Shown here one piece after another: positions 1-8,887 of a DNA stretch of 64,000 nucleotides. Location of the stretch: assembly GCA_041398005.1 (NCBI GenBank), contig JAWKVP010000013.1:1-64000 (forward strand), read 5' to 3'. Source of the stretch: JAGREO01 sp020446285 (GTDB lineage: Bacteria; Pseudomonadota; Alphaproteobacteria; Geminicoccales; Geminicoccaceae). Made by a program: the position numbers and the translations under genes. The notes beneath the pieces were generated by a model. It was not told where the DNA came from and searched no databases. It saw only the letters and a program-made list of their open reading frames with translations. Each line of letters begins with the position of its first letter. Positions within the stretch are counted from its first letter, which is position 1.

Positions 1-1
1 A

Positions 2-346
2 CTGTACCGCAATCCGCGCAACCTCTTCGTCGCCGGCTTCATCGGCAGCCCGAAGATGAACTTCATCGAGGGTACGGAGGCAGGCAAGCATGGCGCCCAC
101 ACCATCGGTATCCGGCCCGAGCACATTGCCGTGTCGGCGGATCAGGGCGACTGGAACGGCATTGTCAACGTCTCCGAACATCTGGGTTCGGATACATTCT
201 TCCATGTGCGCGACAGCGGCCTTGCCGAAACCCTGACGGTACGCGCCGATGGCGAGGTGAGTTTCCGTCACGGTGATCGCATTCACATGAGCCCGAGACC
301 CGATGCGATCCACCGTTTCAACCAGAACGGCCTGCGCATGGACTGA
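2..346 (+). CDS. Sugar ABC transporter ATP-binding protein, C-terminal fragment (cut by window edge)
   Basis: Only the last 114 codons are in the window; the reading frame is open from base 2. The visible part starts after the nucleotide-binding domain, with LYRNPRNLFVAGFIGSPKMN, the junction typical of MalK/UgpC-type ATPases, followed by the OB-fold regulatory domain with the motif GIRPEHI (near residues 38-44 of the fragment). Such subunits energise uptake of sugars or polyols with two permeases and a binding protein, which must lie left of the window. The polyol dehydrogenase gene starts 37 bases downstream, so the two are probably one operon, as in SmoEFGK-MtlK loci. Family assignment is secure; the substrate is inferred from the neighbour only. 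Confidence 0.9.
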   Translation: MYRNPRNLFVAGFIGSPKMNFIEGTEAGKHGAHTIGIRPEHIAVSADQGDWNGIVNVSEHLGSDTFFHVRDSGLAETLTVRADGEVSFRHGDRIHMSPRPDAIHRFNQNGLRMD

Positions 347-383
347 GCGGCCGCGCCATGCGCCGGTATGACCCGAACGGGAG

Positions 384-1871
384 ATGCACGAGATCATGAC
401 CCCGCCGATCAGACTTTCGAACGCAGCACTGGATCGCCTTCCCGGCAATGTCGCCCGGCCGCGCTATGATCGTGGCCGCCTGACAGCAGGCATCCTCCAT
501 ATCGGCCTCGGCAATTTTCACCGCGCGCATCAATCCTGGTACCTGCACCGGCTGATGCAGGAGGGGCTTGCCCGTGACTGGGCGATCATCGGCGCCGGCG
601 TTCGCGCCTATGACCGGGACATGCGCGCGCGGCTGCTGGCGCAGGATTGCCTCACCACGTTGATCGAACTGGATCCCGCGGGCAGGGGAGCGGAGATCGT
701 CGGTTCGATGATCGATTACGTTCCGATCGAGGATGGCAATGGCGCTCTCGTCGCCGCCATGAGCGATCCGGCCATCCGCATCGTCGCTCTCACCGTGACC
801 GAAGGCGGTTATTATATCGATCCCGTCTCACGCCGCTTCGACACGAATCATCCCGACATCCGCCACGATGTCGGGCATCCGGACACGCCGCGCACCGCCT
901 TCGGCGCCATCGTCGAGGCCCTGCGGCGACGACGGGAGGCGGGTGCGGGGCCCTTCACCGTGCAGAGCTGCGACAATCTGCAGGGCAATGGCGACACCGC
1001 GCGCGAGGTGGTCGTCTCGCTGGCGCGGCTGACGGATGCCGCACTCGCGGACTGGATCGCCTCTTCCTGCAGTTTTCCCAATTCCATGGTCGACTGCATC
1101 GTTCCCGCCACCGGCCCGCGCGAGCTCGAACTCGCGCGAGGGTTCGGCATCGACGATGCGGCGCCGGTGACCCATGAGAATTTCCGCCAGTGGGTCATCG
1201 AGGACGATTTCTGCGCCGGCCGCCCCGACTGGGACAAGGTCGGCGCCACCTTTTCAGACCGGGTGCATGATTTCGAGACGATGAAGATCCGCATCCTCAA
1301 TGCCGGGCACCAGATCATCGCCAATGCCGGCGAACTTCTCTCGCTTGCGACGGTTGCCGACTGCATGAGCGATGCGTCGCTGGCCGCGTTTTTCAGGAAG
1401 GTCGAACTGGAGGAGATCGCACCGCATATCGGTGCCGTGCCCGGCATGACGCCCGTGGCCTATGTCGATCTCATCGAACGCCGGTTCACCAATCCCATGA
1501 TCCACGACACCACCCGGCGCATCGCCTTCGACGGCTCCTCGCGCCATCCGGGTTTCGTGGTGCCGAGTGTGCGCGTGGCGCTGGAGGCCGGGACTCCGGT
1601 GGAGGGGCTGGCGCTCGTGGAAGCGCTCTGGGCGCGGATGTGCGCGGGCACGCGCGAGGATGGCAGCGTGATCGAGCCCAATGATCCGTTCTGGAACGAT
1701 CTCGGCACCGTTGCCCGCGCCGCCCGCGAATGCCCCGGCAGCTGGCTCGAACAACGCCATGTCTACGACGATCTCGCCGACAGGGAGGTTTTCGCCGAAC
1801 CCTTCGCGCGCTGGCTCAAGATGATCTGGCAGGATGGTTCGAGGGCGGCCCTCGATCACTATACGGGATGA
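384..1871 (+). CDS. Mannitol 2-dehydrogenase family protein (polyol:NAD oxidoreductase)
   Basis: A 495-residue protein of the long-chain mannitol dehydrogenase family, usual length about 490. The N-terminal Rossmann part shows LHIGLGNFHRAHQ. The catalytic signature K-x4-N-x2-H is visible as KIRILNAGH, about residue 300. The family oxidises mannitol, arabinitol or sorbitol to the ketose with NAD, or reduces fructuronate. The ABC transporter tail just upstream supports a polyol substrate taken up by that importer. A GGGAG stretch abuts the ATG at 384; a second in-frame ATG at 396 has better spacing from it, so the true start may be four codons later. The exact sugar is not determined by the sequence. 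Confidence 0.9.
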   Translation: MHEIMTPPIRLSNAALDRLPGNVARPRYDRGRLTAGILHIGLGNFHRAHQSWYLHRLMQEGLARDWAIIGAGVRAYDRDMRARLLAQDCLTTLIELDPAGRGAEIVGSMIDYVPIEDGNGALVAAMSDPAIRIVALTVTEGGYYIDPVSRRFDTNHPDIRHDVGHPDTPRTAFGAIVEALRRRREAGAGPFTVQSCDNLQGNGDTAREVVVSLARLTDAALADWIASSCSFPNSMVDCIVPATGPRELELARGFGIDDAAPVTHENFRQWVIEDDFCAGRPDWDKVGATFSDRVHDFETMKIRILNAGHQIIANAGELLSLATVADCMSDASLAAFFRKVELEEIAPHIGAVPGMTPVAYVDLIERRFTNPMIHDTTRRIAFDGSSRHPGFVVPSVRVALEAGTPVEGLALVEALWARMCAGTREDGSVIEPNDPFWNDLGTVARAARECPGSWLEQRHVYDDLADREVFAEPFARWLKMIWQDGSRAALDHYTG

Positions 1872-1979
1872 ACGGCAGCTTCCCCGTCCATTGAACAAAC
1901 GACAATCCGGAACAAGAAGATCGCGCCGACCGAAAGCGCGACCGGAGCCTTCGTCGTTGTCCTCGATAGAACGAAGGCA

Positions 1980-2013
1980 GTGCGGCCACCTTCCCGAAGG
2001 ACGGTGGCCGCAC
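1980..2013. terminator. Bidirectional terminator hairpin between convergent genes
   Basis: Perfect 11-base arms GTGCGGCCACC (1980-1990) and GGTGGCCGCAC (2003-2013) with a 12-base loop lie between the ends of the converging polyol dehydrogenase and BCCT genes. No long T-run follows on either side, so termination efficiency is uncertain, but position and symmetry fit a shared terminator. Confidence 0.6.
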
Positions 2014-2043
2014 GATTCTCTACCAAGATCCTGTGCTATGGCC

Positions 2044-3903
2044 TCACTCGGCCGGAGCGGTAGCGCCGATGCCCGCGCGATCGCGCATCTCGTCGCGGAT
2101 CAATGCCTTGACGAGTGCGATGCACATCAAAATCATGACGCCCGTGAACGGCAGCGCGCCGATGATCATCGCGTTCTTGAGGGCTTCGAGCGGATTTGCC
2201 ACCGCACCGCTGTTGCCGGCGATGATGAGCGCACCGATCACGGCGGTCAGGATCAGGCCCCAGATGATCCGGTGCTTGATGCCGGTCTCGGTGGCACCGC
2301 CCGACATGATCGTGTTCATGACGAGGATGCCGGAGTCGGCGGAGGTCACGAGGAAGGTCAGGATCAGGACCACGCACATGACCGTGATGCCGAAGAGCAG
2401 TTCGCCGGAGATCATCTGCGCCAGCGTCGCGAACAGCTTGTTCGTGGTCGATGCCTCGATGATCGTACCCTGTGCGATGCCGCTCATCTCGAGATCGATC
2501 GCCGTGCCGCCGAGAATGGTCATCCATGCAAAGCAGACGAGCGCCGGCGCGATCACGCATCCAAGGACGAATTCGCGAATGGTGCGGCCCTTGGAGATGC
2601 GGGCGAGGAACAGGCCGACGAAGGGCGAGAAGGCGATCCACCACGCCCAGTAGAAGGTCGTCCAGCCGGCCTGCCAGTTGAACAGCCGGCCCGGGGTTCC
2701 GGCCTCGTAGACCGATGCCGCCAGGGCATCGGCATTTTCGAGTGCCTTGAAGGATTCCGGCAGCCCTTCGCTGAAGCTGGCAAGGGAGCCCCAGGGGTTG
2801 GTGCCGCCGGTGTAGAGCGCCGCCATGTCCTCAGGCGGCAAGGCCCGGACCGCCTCCGGCAGCGCTCCTTCGAATGCCGCTTGCGGGAGCGGACCATAGG
2901 CTTCGAAGGAAAGCGCGAAGAAATGCCAGATATAGTCGACCATGGTGGTCGCATACTGGGTCATGGCGAAGACGAATGAGCCGAAGATGACAAACGTCAG
3001 CAGCAGAAGCACCGAAAGGACGAGGTTCAGGTTGGAGAGATACTTGACGCCACGGCCGACACCGGAGACCGCCGAGAGGATCGACAGTCCCATGATGATG
3101 ACCAGTGCCACGATCAGCCCGACGGTGCTGGGGCTCGGCGGTGCGCCATCGGCGCCGGCCCGCATCAGCCACTGCATGTCAGTGATCGAATAGACGCCCT
3201 CGACAAACTGGCTGACGCCGAAGCCGATGGTCACGGCGACGCCGAGAATGGTGGCGATCACGCCGAGAATGTCGACCAGATGACCAATGAAGCCATTGGC
3301 GAAGCGGCCGAGAATCGGGGTGAGTGCCGAACGGACGGTCAGCGGCATGTCGCGGGTGAAGGCATAATAGGCCAGCGACAGGCCGGTCACGACATAGATC
3401 GCCCAGGCATGAAAGCCATAATGCAGGAAGGTGTAGCGCATCGCCGAGGTGAGCGCTTCGGGGGTATTGCCGGTGAGTTCCCCGGCGACGATGAGGGGAT
3501 TCGAGCCCCACAGGCCCATCGGCTCGGCGGTGGCGTAGACCATGAGGCCGACACCGAGGCCGGCGCCGAACATCATGGCGAACCATGAGAAGGTCGAGAA
3601 TTCCGGCTTCTCGCCGGGTTGTCCGAGCAACCGGCGTCCCGAGGACGGGATGATCGCCACGGCAAAACAGAAGAAGGCGAAGACGCCGACGGAAATGATG
3701 TAGAAGGTGTTGAAACCTTCAAGAAGCGCCCAGTTGATCTCGCCGAGCATGTTGTTGGCATTGAGCGGCCAGACCAGCGCCCAGATGACCAGCAATGCCA
3801 TGACCGTCTTGCTGATGAGCGCGATCGGCACGCTGTAGCCCTCATAGAAACCGGTATCGGCGGTCTTGATGTCCAGATCGGTAAAAGGCGGTTTGATGCT
3901 CAT
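2044..3903 (-). CDS. BCCT family transporter (betaine/choline/carnitine type)
   Basis: A 619-residue polytopic inner-membrane protein with about 12 hydrophobic segments. The glycine-rich third segment reads GAGLGVGLMVYATAEP and the Trp-box helix reads FYWAWWIAFSPFVG followed by ARISKGRTIREF, both hallmarks of the betaine-carnitine-choline transporters, which import quaternary ammonium osmolytes or nutrients with Na+ or H+. The glycine/Trp-box signature is close to BetP-like members; the exact substrate (betaine, choline, dimethylsulfoniopropionate) cannot be read. A universal stress protein gene lies 89 bases upstream on the same strand, which fits an osmotic-stress unit. The Shine-Dalgarno region ahead of the ATG at 3903 is weak. 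Confidence 0.9.
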   Translation of the reverse strand: MSIKPPFTDLDIKTADTGFYEGYSVPIALISKTVMALLVIWALVWPLNANNMLGEINWALLEGFNTFYIISVGVFAFFCFAVAIIPSSGRRLLGQPGEKPEFSTFSWFAMMFGAGLGVGLMVYATAEPMGLWGSNPLIVAGELTGNTPEALTSAMRYTFLHYGFHAWAIYVVTGLSLAYYAFTRDMPLTVRSALTPILGRFANGFIGHLVDILGVIATILGVAVTIGFGVSQFVEGVYSITDMQWLMRAGADGAPPSPSTVGLIVALVIIMGLSILSAVSGVGRGVKYLSNLNLVLSVLLLLTFVIFGSFVFAMTQYATTMVDYIWHFFALSFEAYGPLPQAAFEGALPEAVRALPPEDMAALYTGGTNPWGSLASFSEGLPESFKALENADALAASVYEAGTPGRLFNWQAGWTTFYWAWWIAFSPFVGLFLARISKGRTIREFVLGCVIAPALVCFAWMTILGGTAIDLEMSGIAQGTIIEASTTNKLFATLAQMISGELLFGITVMCVVLILTFLVTSADSGILVMNTIMSGGATETGIKHRIIWGLILTAVIGALIIAGNSGAVANPLEALKNAMIIGALPFTGVMILMCIALVKALIRDEMRDRAGIGATAPAE

Positions 3904-3992
3904 GTGGTGATTCTGCTTTTATGTTCGGTGTTGCCCGTATCAACGAAGGGATCTTCGTCCCTTGCTGCCGAAGAGGTGCCCGCCGGTCGCCG

Positions 3993-4403
3993 TCAGCGAA
4001 CGACCATCACGGACACCTTCGAGTGCGAGGCGATGTAGCCGGCATTGCTGGAGATGAAATATTCGGCCATGCCCGGCGTATGCGAGCCCATGATCACGAG
4101 ATCGCAGCCGGTAGCCTCGATCTCCTTGAGCAGGGTGCGGTCGAGATCGGCCGCCGGATCGAGCGTGATGATGGCGTGGCTGGTGGTCTTGAGGCCGTGC
4201 CGCGCAGCCTGTTCCCTGGCAAATTCCTGAAGTTTCGTCTCGAAACTGTGCGGGTCATAGCCTCTGGAAGGGAACGAGGCACCGACACTGACGTAACATA
4301 TTTCGGCATCGAAGGCCGCAGCCAGTTTCGCGGCTGTCCCGAGGGCCTTTTCCAGTCGACCGATATGCGCCAGATCGATCGGAACAATGATTTTCCTGTA
4401 CAC
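3993..4403 (-). CDS. Universal stress protein, UspA family
   Basis: A 136-residue single-domain UspA protein starting YRKIIVPIDLAHIG and ending with the nucleotide-loop pattern GSHTPGMAEYF followed by a VSVMVVR strand, matching the G-2x-G-9x-G(S/T) type ATP-binding loop. I chose the GTG at 4403 because GGGAGG lies four bases upstream and the preceding in-frame residues (to 4514) are cysteine- and arginine-rich and unlike the family. These cytoplasmic proteins often bind ATP and tune transporters; here the gene leads into the BCCT transporter gene. Roughly 300 bases upstream (4404-4710) hold no gene, only the terminator of the phosphatase gene. Confidence 0.88.
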   Translation of the reverse strand: MYRKIIVPIDLAHIGRLEKALGTAAKLAAAFDAEICYVSVGASFPSRGYDPHSFETKLQEFAREQAARHGLKTTSHAIITLDPAADLDRTLLKEIEATGCDLVIMGSHTPGMAEYFISSNAGYIASHSKVSVMVVR

Positions 4404-4664
4404 GTTTCCTCCCTTCCCGAGCGGTTTTCCTCCACTGCACGCAGCACGCCGGCAACAGGAAATTCTGTTGCGCAGGGCTGGCAGCCTAGACTGTGAAAAA
4501 TCTGTAAACGACATGTATGGCGAGTCAACCGTGTCTGTTCAGACCGTCGAGGCGCCAGACAGGCAAAACGGGGTATGGAGTGTCGGGCAGTCATCGCGTC
4601 GCGCGTGACGCCGCGGCGAAGGGGTGCGGGGAAATCAGGCCCGGGCCCTCATTGTCGACGCTCG

Positions 4665-4702
4665 AAAAAAAGCTCCGCGCCCCTTCTGCCGGGGCGCGGA
4701 GC
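4665..4702 (-). terminator. Rho-independent terminator of the PhoX gene
   Basis: Perfect 12-base arms GCTCCGCGCCCC (4672-4683) and GGGGCGCGGAGC (4691-4702) with a 7-base loop. Read on the minus strand the stem is followed by seven T residues (A-run at 4665-4671), a textbook intrinsic terminator 8 bases after the stop codon of the phosphatase gene. Confidence 0.92.
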
Positions 4703-4710
4703 ATCGTGTG

Positions 4711-6612
4711 TCAGCCGATGAGGCCGTTATCGTCGCGCTTGACGGCGATCACCGATGAGCGCGGCAGCACGTCACCGCCGTCCGGCCAGTGGCCGCCGGG
4801 GTGCTGGATGCCGACGAACATCGTGCGGCGGTCGGACGACCAGGCAAGGCCGGTCACCTCGCAGCCGTTCGGCCCGGTGAGAAAGCGCGCGATCTCGCCG
4901 GTCGCCGGATCACCAACCAGCATCTGGTTGTTGCCCATGCCGGCGAAATCCCCGGCATTGCTGTCGTCGCCGTCGGTCTGGATCCAGACCAGACCATTCT
5001 GGTCGAAGGCCATGCCGTCGGGCGAATTGAACATGTTGCCCGGCGTGACATTTCCGGAGCCGCCATAGACGTTGTTGTAGACCTCGGGATTGCCCGCCAT
5101 CACATACAGGTCCCAGTCGAACCCGTTGCCCGCATGGTCCTCGCCGTGCGGCCGCCAGCGGACGATCTGGCCGTAATTGTTGGTCTCGCGCGGATTGGGG
5201 CCGTTGACGGGCGTCTCGTCACCGCCGGCATTCGGCTTGAGGCCGCGGTTCTTGTTGTTGGTCAGGCAGCAATAGGCCTCGATCGCATGCGTGTTGGTGG
5301 CGATCCATTCCGGGCGGTCCATGGTGGTCGCGCCGACCTTCGAACTTGCCTCGCGGGCAAAGATCAGGAGCTCCGCCAGATCCATGCCCGTGGTTTCCGG
5401 CGTCAGCGCCAGCCATTCGCCGGTGCCGTCGTCATTGAACTTCGCGGCAAAGAGCGTGCCGTCATCGAGAAGGCCCTCGGTCGAGCCGCCCGGGACGTAG
5501 ACACCGTTGGAGACGAACTTGTAGAGATACTCGCCGCGCTCGTCATCGCCCATATAGACGACGACACGGCCGTCGGGTGCCAGTACGACCTCGGCATTCT
5601 CGTGCTTGAAACGGCCGAGGCCGGTATGCTTGACCGGCGTGCTGTCGGGGTCGGTCGGGTCGATCTCGACCACCCAGCCGACGCGGTTGGGCTCGTTCGG
5701 ATTCTTCGAGATGTCGAAACGCTCGTCCCACTTGTGGTAGTCATAACCCCAGCCCTCGGCACCGATGCCGTAGCGGTCAAAGCCACGGGGCAGGGCGTTC
5801 GGTTTCTGGTCCTGAATGGCCTCGGTGGAGCCGAAATAACCGTTGAAGTTCTCCTCGCAGGTCAGATAGGTGCCCCAGGGAGTCTTGCCCGAACCGCAAT
5901 TGTTCATCGTGCCGAGCGAACGCGTACCGGTCGGATCGGCCTCGGTCTTCATCAGTTCGTGGCCGGCGGCCGGGCCGACGATGTCCATGGGTGTGTTGTG
6001 GGTGATGCGGCGGTTGAACGGGCTGTCCTTGACGACGCTCCAGCCGGAGTCGGTCTCCTCGATCTCCACTACGGCAACGCCCTGAAGGTTCTGGAACTTC
6101 AGCACATCGTCGGCATTCGCCGGAACGCCCTCCCGGGCGGCGGGCAGGTTGGTCTCGCGGTTGGCGTATTCATGGTTGATGGCCAGAATCTCGTGGCCGC
6201 GGAAGGAGAAGGTCTCCATGCCGTCGGTATTCTCGCCGAACACGCGATCGGAGCCGGCAGCCGGGCCGCCCTCGGTCACATCGTAACCGTCCGCATCCGA
6301 AAACAACGGATCGCCCCAGCGCACGAGAATGCTCGAGGAATATCCCTCTGGCACATGAATGGCCTCGTCAGTCTGCGCGGCGATCGGCGTGAACGGAAAG
6401 CGCGAGGTGGCGGCGCTGGCGATGGCGCTCGAACCGAGCAGGCCGGCGCTCATGGCTGCCGCGCCGGAACCGAAGGCGAGCACGCCGCCCATGAAGCCGC
6501 GCCGCGAGATCGCCCGCTCGACCACACGGTCGAAATCGTTTTCTTCGGGCCGGGGAGAATGCAGCTCGTCCCACGCATCAGCGGTGAGACGGGTGTCTTT
6601 GCCGTGTTTCAT
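4711..6612 (-). CDS. phoX: PhoX family alkaline phosphatase (DUF839)
   Basis: A 633-residue secreted phosphatase of the PhoX family, which releases phosphate from organic esters using Fe and Ca ions in the periplasm or outside the cell. The start at 6612 has GAGGA eight bases upstream. A Tat signal is visible: SRRGFMGG about residues 37-44 followed by an Ala/Gly-rich hydrophobic stretch ending ASA. Family blocks include INHEYANRE, NNCGSGKTPWGTYLTCEEN and GDDERGEYLYKFVS. The gene stands alone with its own terminator. PhoX genes are often under PhoB control; I see only one possible Pho half-site upstream (6668-6674), so regulation is not shown. Some DUF839 proteins have unknown substrates, so the activity is inferred. 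Confidence 0.9.
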   Translation of the reverse strand: MKHGKDTRLTADAWDELHSPRPEENDFDRVVERAISRRGFMGGVLAFGSGAAAMSAGLLGSSAIASAATSRFPFTPIAAQTDEAIHVPEGYSSSILVRWGDPLFSDADGYDVTEGGPAAGSDRVFGENTDGMETFSFRGHEILAINHEYANRETNLPAAREGVPANADDVLKFQNLQGVAVVEIEETDSGWSVVKDSPFNRRITHNTPMDIVGPAAGHELMKTEADPTGTRSLGTMNNCGSGKTPWGTYLTCEENFNGYFGSTEAIQDQKPNALPRGFDRYGIGAEGWGYDYHKWDERFDISKNPNEPNRVGWVVEIDPTDPDSTPVKHTGLGRFKHENAEVVLAPDGRVVVYMGDDERGEYLYKFVSNGVYVPGGSTEGLLDDGTLFAAKFNDDGTGEWLALTPETTGMDLAELLIFAREASSKVGATTMDRPEWIATNTHAIEAYCCLTNNKNRGLKPNAGGDETPVNGPNPRETNNYGQIVRWRPHGEDHAGNGFDWDLYVMAGNPEVYNNVYGGSGNVTPGNMFNSPDGMAFDQNGLVWIQTDGDDSNAGDFAGMGNNQMLVGDPATGEIARFLTGPNGCEVTGLAWSSDRRTMFVGIQHPGGHWPDGGDVLPRSSVIAVKRDDNGLIG

Positions 6613-6883
6613 GATCAGCGTCCTCGCAGATTGCACAATGCTTGCCCCGCGCAACTAGCCGCAGTTCGTGACAGCCATGTGAATCTCCGGCCTGCGAAAG
6701 AGGGGCCGATTCCGGTCGGGAGGCAGGATCGCAGTATTACCGTCCCGACCATGGGTACTCGCCGGCGGCCAGGATATATGCTCAACCAGGAGGTGTCTGG
6801 AATGCTTGGGAGCTGGTTCGAGGGATGATGGAGGTTCGAGGAGAAAACTCGAACCTGAACCGCGCTCAGGCAGCGCAACAAGA

Positions 6884-6959
6884 TGGTGCCCCAAGACGGA
6901 CTTGAACCGCCGACCACCTATTTACGAAACAGGTGCTCTACCAACTGAGCTATTGGGGC
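6884..6959 (-). tRNA. tRNA-Thr (CGT anticodon)
   Basis: On the minus strand the sequence begins GCCCCAATAGCTCAG and ends with an encoded CCA. The 7-bp acceptor stem GCCCCAA/TTGGGGC, the D arm with AGTTGGTAGA, an anticodon stem-loop with loop TTCGTAA (anticodon CGT, reading ACG) and a T arm with the GGTTCAAGTCC pattern are all complete. Length is 76 bases including CCA. Confidence 0.96.
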
Positions 6960-6971
6960 ATCGGCGCTTTG

Positions 6972-6998
6972 ATTAGACGCGCTGCCCGCTCTTGTCCA
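6972..6998 (-). promoter_or_regulatory. Possible promoter of tRNA-Thr
   Basis: On the minus strand, TGGACA (6998-6993) and TCTAAT (6977-6972) resemble -35 and -10 boxes, with a spacing of 15, slightly short. The -10 box ends 12 bases before the mature tRNA. Weak but well placed. Confidence 0.4.
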
Positions 6999-7077
6999 GT
7001 GCCGATCAGGCGATCGGTGCGGAGCCTGTTCAGGCAATCTGTCTCCGATCCGGCAATACATTGCTTGCGGGAGACGG

Positions 7078-7923
7078 TCAGCCCTTCACCGCACCCATGG
7101 TCATGCCCTTGATGAAGTAGCGCTGGAAGAACAGGAAGACGAACAGGGTCGGCAGGCTCGCAACCAGTGACAGCGCGCCCTGCACGCCCCAGGCGACAGA
7201 ATACTGGCCCTTGAGATTGACGATTCCGATCATGATCGTGCGCTTGTTGTCCGACTGGGTGAAGATCAGTGGCCAGAGGAAATCGTTCCAGATCCAGGTG
7301 AATTGCAGCACGGCCAGCACCGCCAGCGCCGGCAGGCTCAAGGGCAGGATGATCTTTGTGAGGATCTGCCACTCGTTCGCCCCTTCCATGATGGCCGTCT
7401 CGCGCAGCGCGGTCGGCACCGTAGCGAAGAAGTTTCGCATCAGGAGCGTGCAGATCGGAATGCCGAGAGCCATGTGGACGATGATGACGGGGTAGAGTGT
7501 GTCGATCAGGCCGAGTGTGTTGAACAGGCGGAAGAGCGGCACGAGGATGACCTGCGGCGGAAAGAACATCCCGGCGACGACGATGAGGAACAGCAGGTTC
7601 GAGCCGCGAAACGGCATTTTCGCGAAGACATAGCCGGCGAGGCTGCCGAGCGCGATCGAGCCCACAGTCGCCGGCAGGGTCACGAGGATTGTATTGAGGA
7701 AATAGACATGAACGGCGGGATTGCCGAGGACTTCGGTGAAATTGCCGAGATGGAGCGAGGGCGGGATCGACCAGAGATCGCCGAGTGCGATATCACGCGT
7801 CGTCTTGATCGACGAAAGGAGAACGCCGACCGTCGGCAAGAGGAACAGGACCGCGAGCACGGCGAGAATGACGAAGACGGTCGCCGGCCACGGATTGAAC
7901 CTGCCCGAATGCGCACTAGCCAT
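7078..7923 (-). CDS. Carbohydrate ABC transporter permease, MalG type
   Basis: A 281-residue inner-membrane protein with six hydrophobic segments. The cytoplasmic EAA loop is visible as EGANEWQILTKIILPLSLPA, with the conserved G and LP that dock on the ATPase. It pairs with the MalF-type permease whose gene overlaps its start by eight bases. The binding-protein gene lies further upstream in the same minus-strand operon. No ATPase gene is in this operon, so a shared ATPase encoded elsewhere is needed. The divergent IclR, Gfo/Idh/MocA and IolD-like genes suggest that the imported compound is a cyclitol or sugar derivative, which is inference only. Confidence 0.92.
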   Translation of the reverse strand: MASAHSGRFNPWPATVFVILAVLAVLFLLPTVGVLLSSIKTTRDIALGDLWSIPPSLHLGNFTEVLGNPAVHVYFLNTILVTLPATVGSIALGSLAGYVFAKMPFRGSNLLFLIVVAGMFFPPQVILVPLFRLFNTLGLIDTLYPVIIVHMALGIPICTLLMRNFFATVPTALRETAIMEGANEWQILTKIILPLSLPALAVLAVLQFTWIWNDFLWPLIFTQSDNKRTIMIGIVNLKGQYSVAWGVQGALSLVASLPTLFVFLFFQRYFIKGMTMGAVKG

Positions 7924-8797
7924 AGATCAGATCCACCTTGCGCAGCTGACGGAAGTAAAGGGCGATGATGGCCATGGCGATGAGAAAGAGAACGACCGAG
8001 ATCGCACTGCCGTAACCCATCAGATATTTCTTGAAGCTCTCGTTGTACATGTGCATGGCCAGTGTGTCGGAGCTGTTGAACGGTCCGCCGCCGGTCATGA
8101 TGTAGAGAATGTCGAAGCCCTTGAGCGAGTTGATGACCGAAAGGGCGATGACGACGACGGTCGAGGGGGTGAGCAGAGGCAGGACGACGAGCCTGATGCG
8201 TTGCCATGTGTTGGCTCCGTCGAGTTCGCAGGCTTCCAGCAATTCTGCCTGGATCGCCGTAAGTCCGGCGAGATAGATCACCATCGAAAGGCCGGTCTGC
8301 TGCCATGACCAGGCGACGATCACCGACCAGAGTGCGGTGTCCGGTTTCGCCAGCCAGGCGTGATTGTATTTTTCACCGGTGACGCTGGCGATGATCGTGT
8401 TCAGGAGGCCCCAGTCGGGCTGGTAGATCCAGATCCAGATCTGCCCGACGATCACCGCCGAGAGGCAGATCGGCAGATAGAAGATGCTCTTGAAGAAGCG
8501 TGCTCCGAAGACGCGGGAGTCGAGGAGCAGGGCAAGGCCGAGCCCGAGAGCTGTCGGCAGGATGATGGCGGCGATCATCCAGAAGGTGGTATTGACGGTC
8601 GCCTGCAGGAACAGCCGGTCGGTGGCGATCTTCGCGAAATTGTCGAAGCCGACGAACTTGTAGTCGCTGGAAAATCCGTTCCAGTCCGTGAAGCTGTAAT
8701 AGAAGGAGCTCAGCAGCGGGCCGATGACGAAGATCGTGAACACGGCCAGCGGCCCGGCGAGCAGAACCGTTCGCCAGTAGCGATTTTGCCGTTCCAT
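7916..8797 (-). CDS. Carbohydrate ABC transporter permease, MalF type
   Basis: A 293-residue inner-membrane protein of the binding-protein-dependent transport family. It opens with a short cytoplasmic tail and a hydrophobic segment around residues 12-32. The EAA loop is ELDGANTWQRIRLVVLPLLT, about residues 190-209. It is the second gene of the operon, separated from the binding-protein gene by 90 bases that contain an inverted repeat, and overlaps the next permease gene by eight bases, which implies translational coupling. No sugar can be assigned from the permease alone. Confidence 0.92.
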   Translation of the reverse strand: MERQNRYWRTVLLAGPLAVFTIFVIGPLLSSFYYSFTDWNGFSSDYKFVGFDNFAKIATDRLFLQATVNTTFWMIAAIILPTALGLGLALLLDSRVFGARFFKSIFYLPICLSAVIVGQIWIWIYQPDWGLLNTIIASVTGEKYNHAWLAKPDTALWSVIVAWSWQQTGLSMVIYLAGLTAIQAELLEACELDGANTWQRIRLVVLPLLTPSTVVVIALSVINSLKGFDILYIMTGGGPFNSSDTLAMHMYNESFKKYLMGYGSAISVVLFLIAMAIIALYFRQLRKVDLIYG

Positions 8798-8829
8798 GGT
8801 CTTCCAGTCTGTCTTGCGGTGATCAGGGA

Positions 8830-8873
8830 CGCACGCGACTGCGGAGTGAAAGACAGGACCGCCGCCGCGTGCG
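8830..8873 (-). other. Inverted repeat between binding-protein and permease genes
   Basis: Perfect 8-base arms CGCACGCG (8830-8837) and CGCGTGCG (8866-8873) enclose 28 bases in the spacer after the binding-protein gene. It may act as a partial terminator or as a 3'-end stabiliser that gives more binding protein than permease. No T-run follows. Confidence 0.5.
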
Positions 8874-8887
8874 ATGAATCCCCGTTT

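Noticed and set aside
6668..6674. Possible Pho box upstream of phoX (half-site CTGTCAC on the minus strand)
   Set aside because: Only one 7-base half is recognisable; the second half at the right spacing does not match. A similar lone half (CTGTCCC) near 30476 before plcP is also insufficient.
4789..6828. A 679-codon open frame antisense to phoX
   Set aside because: Low-complexity Val/Gly/Arg-rich product, fully opposite a clear PhoX gene; composition effect.
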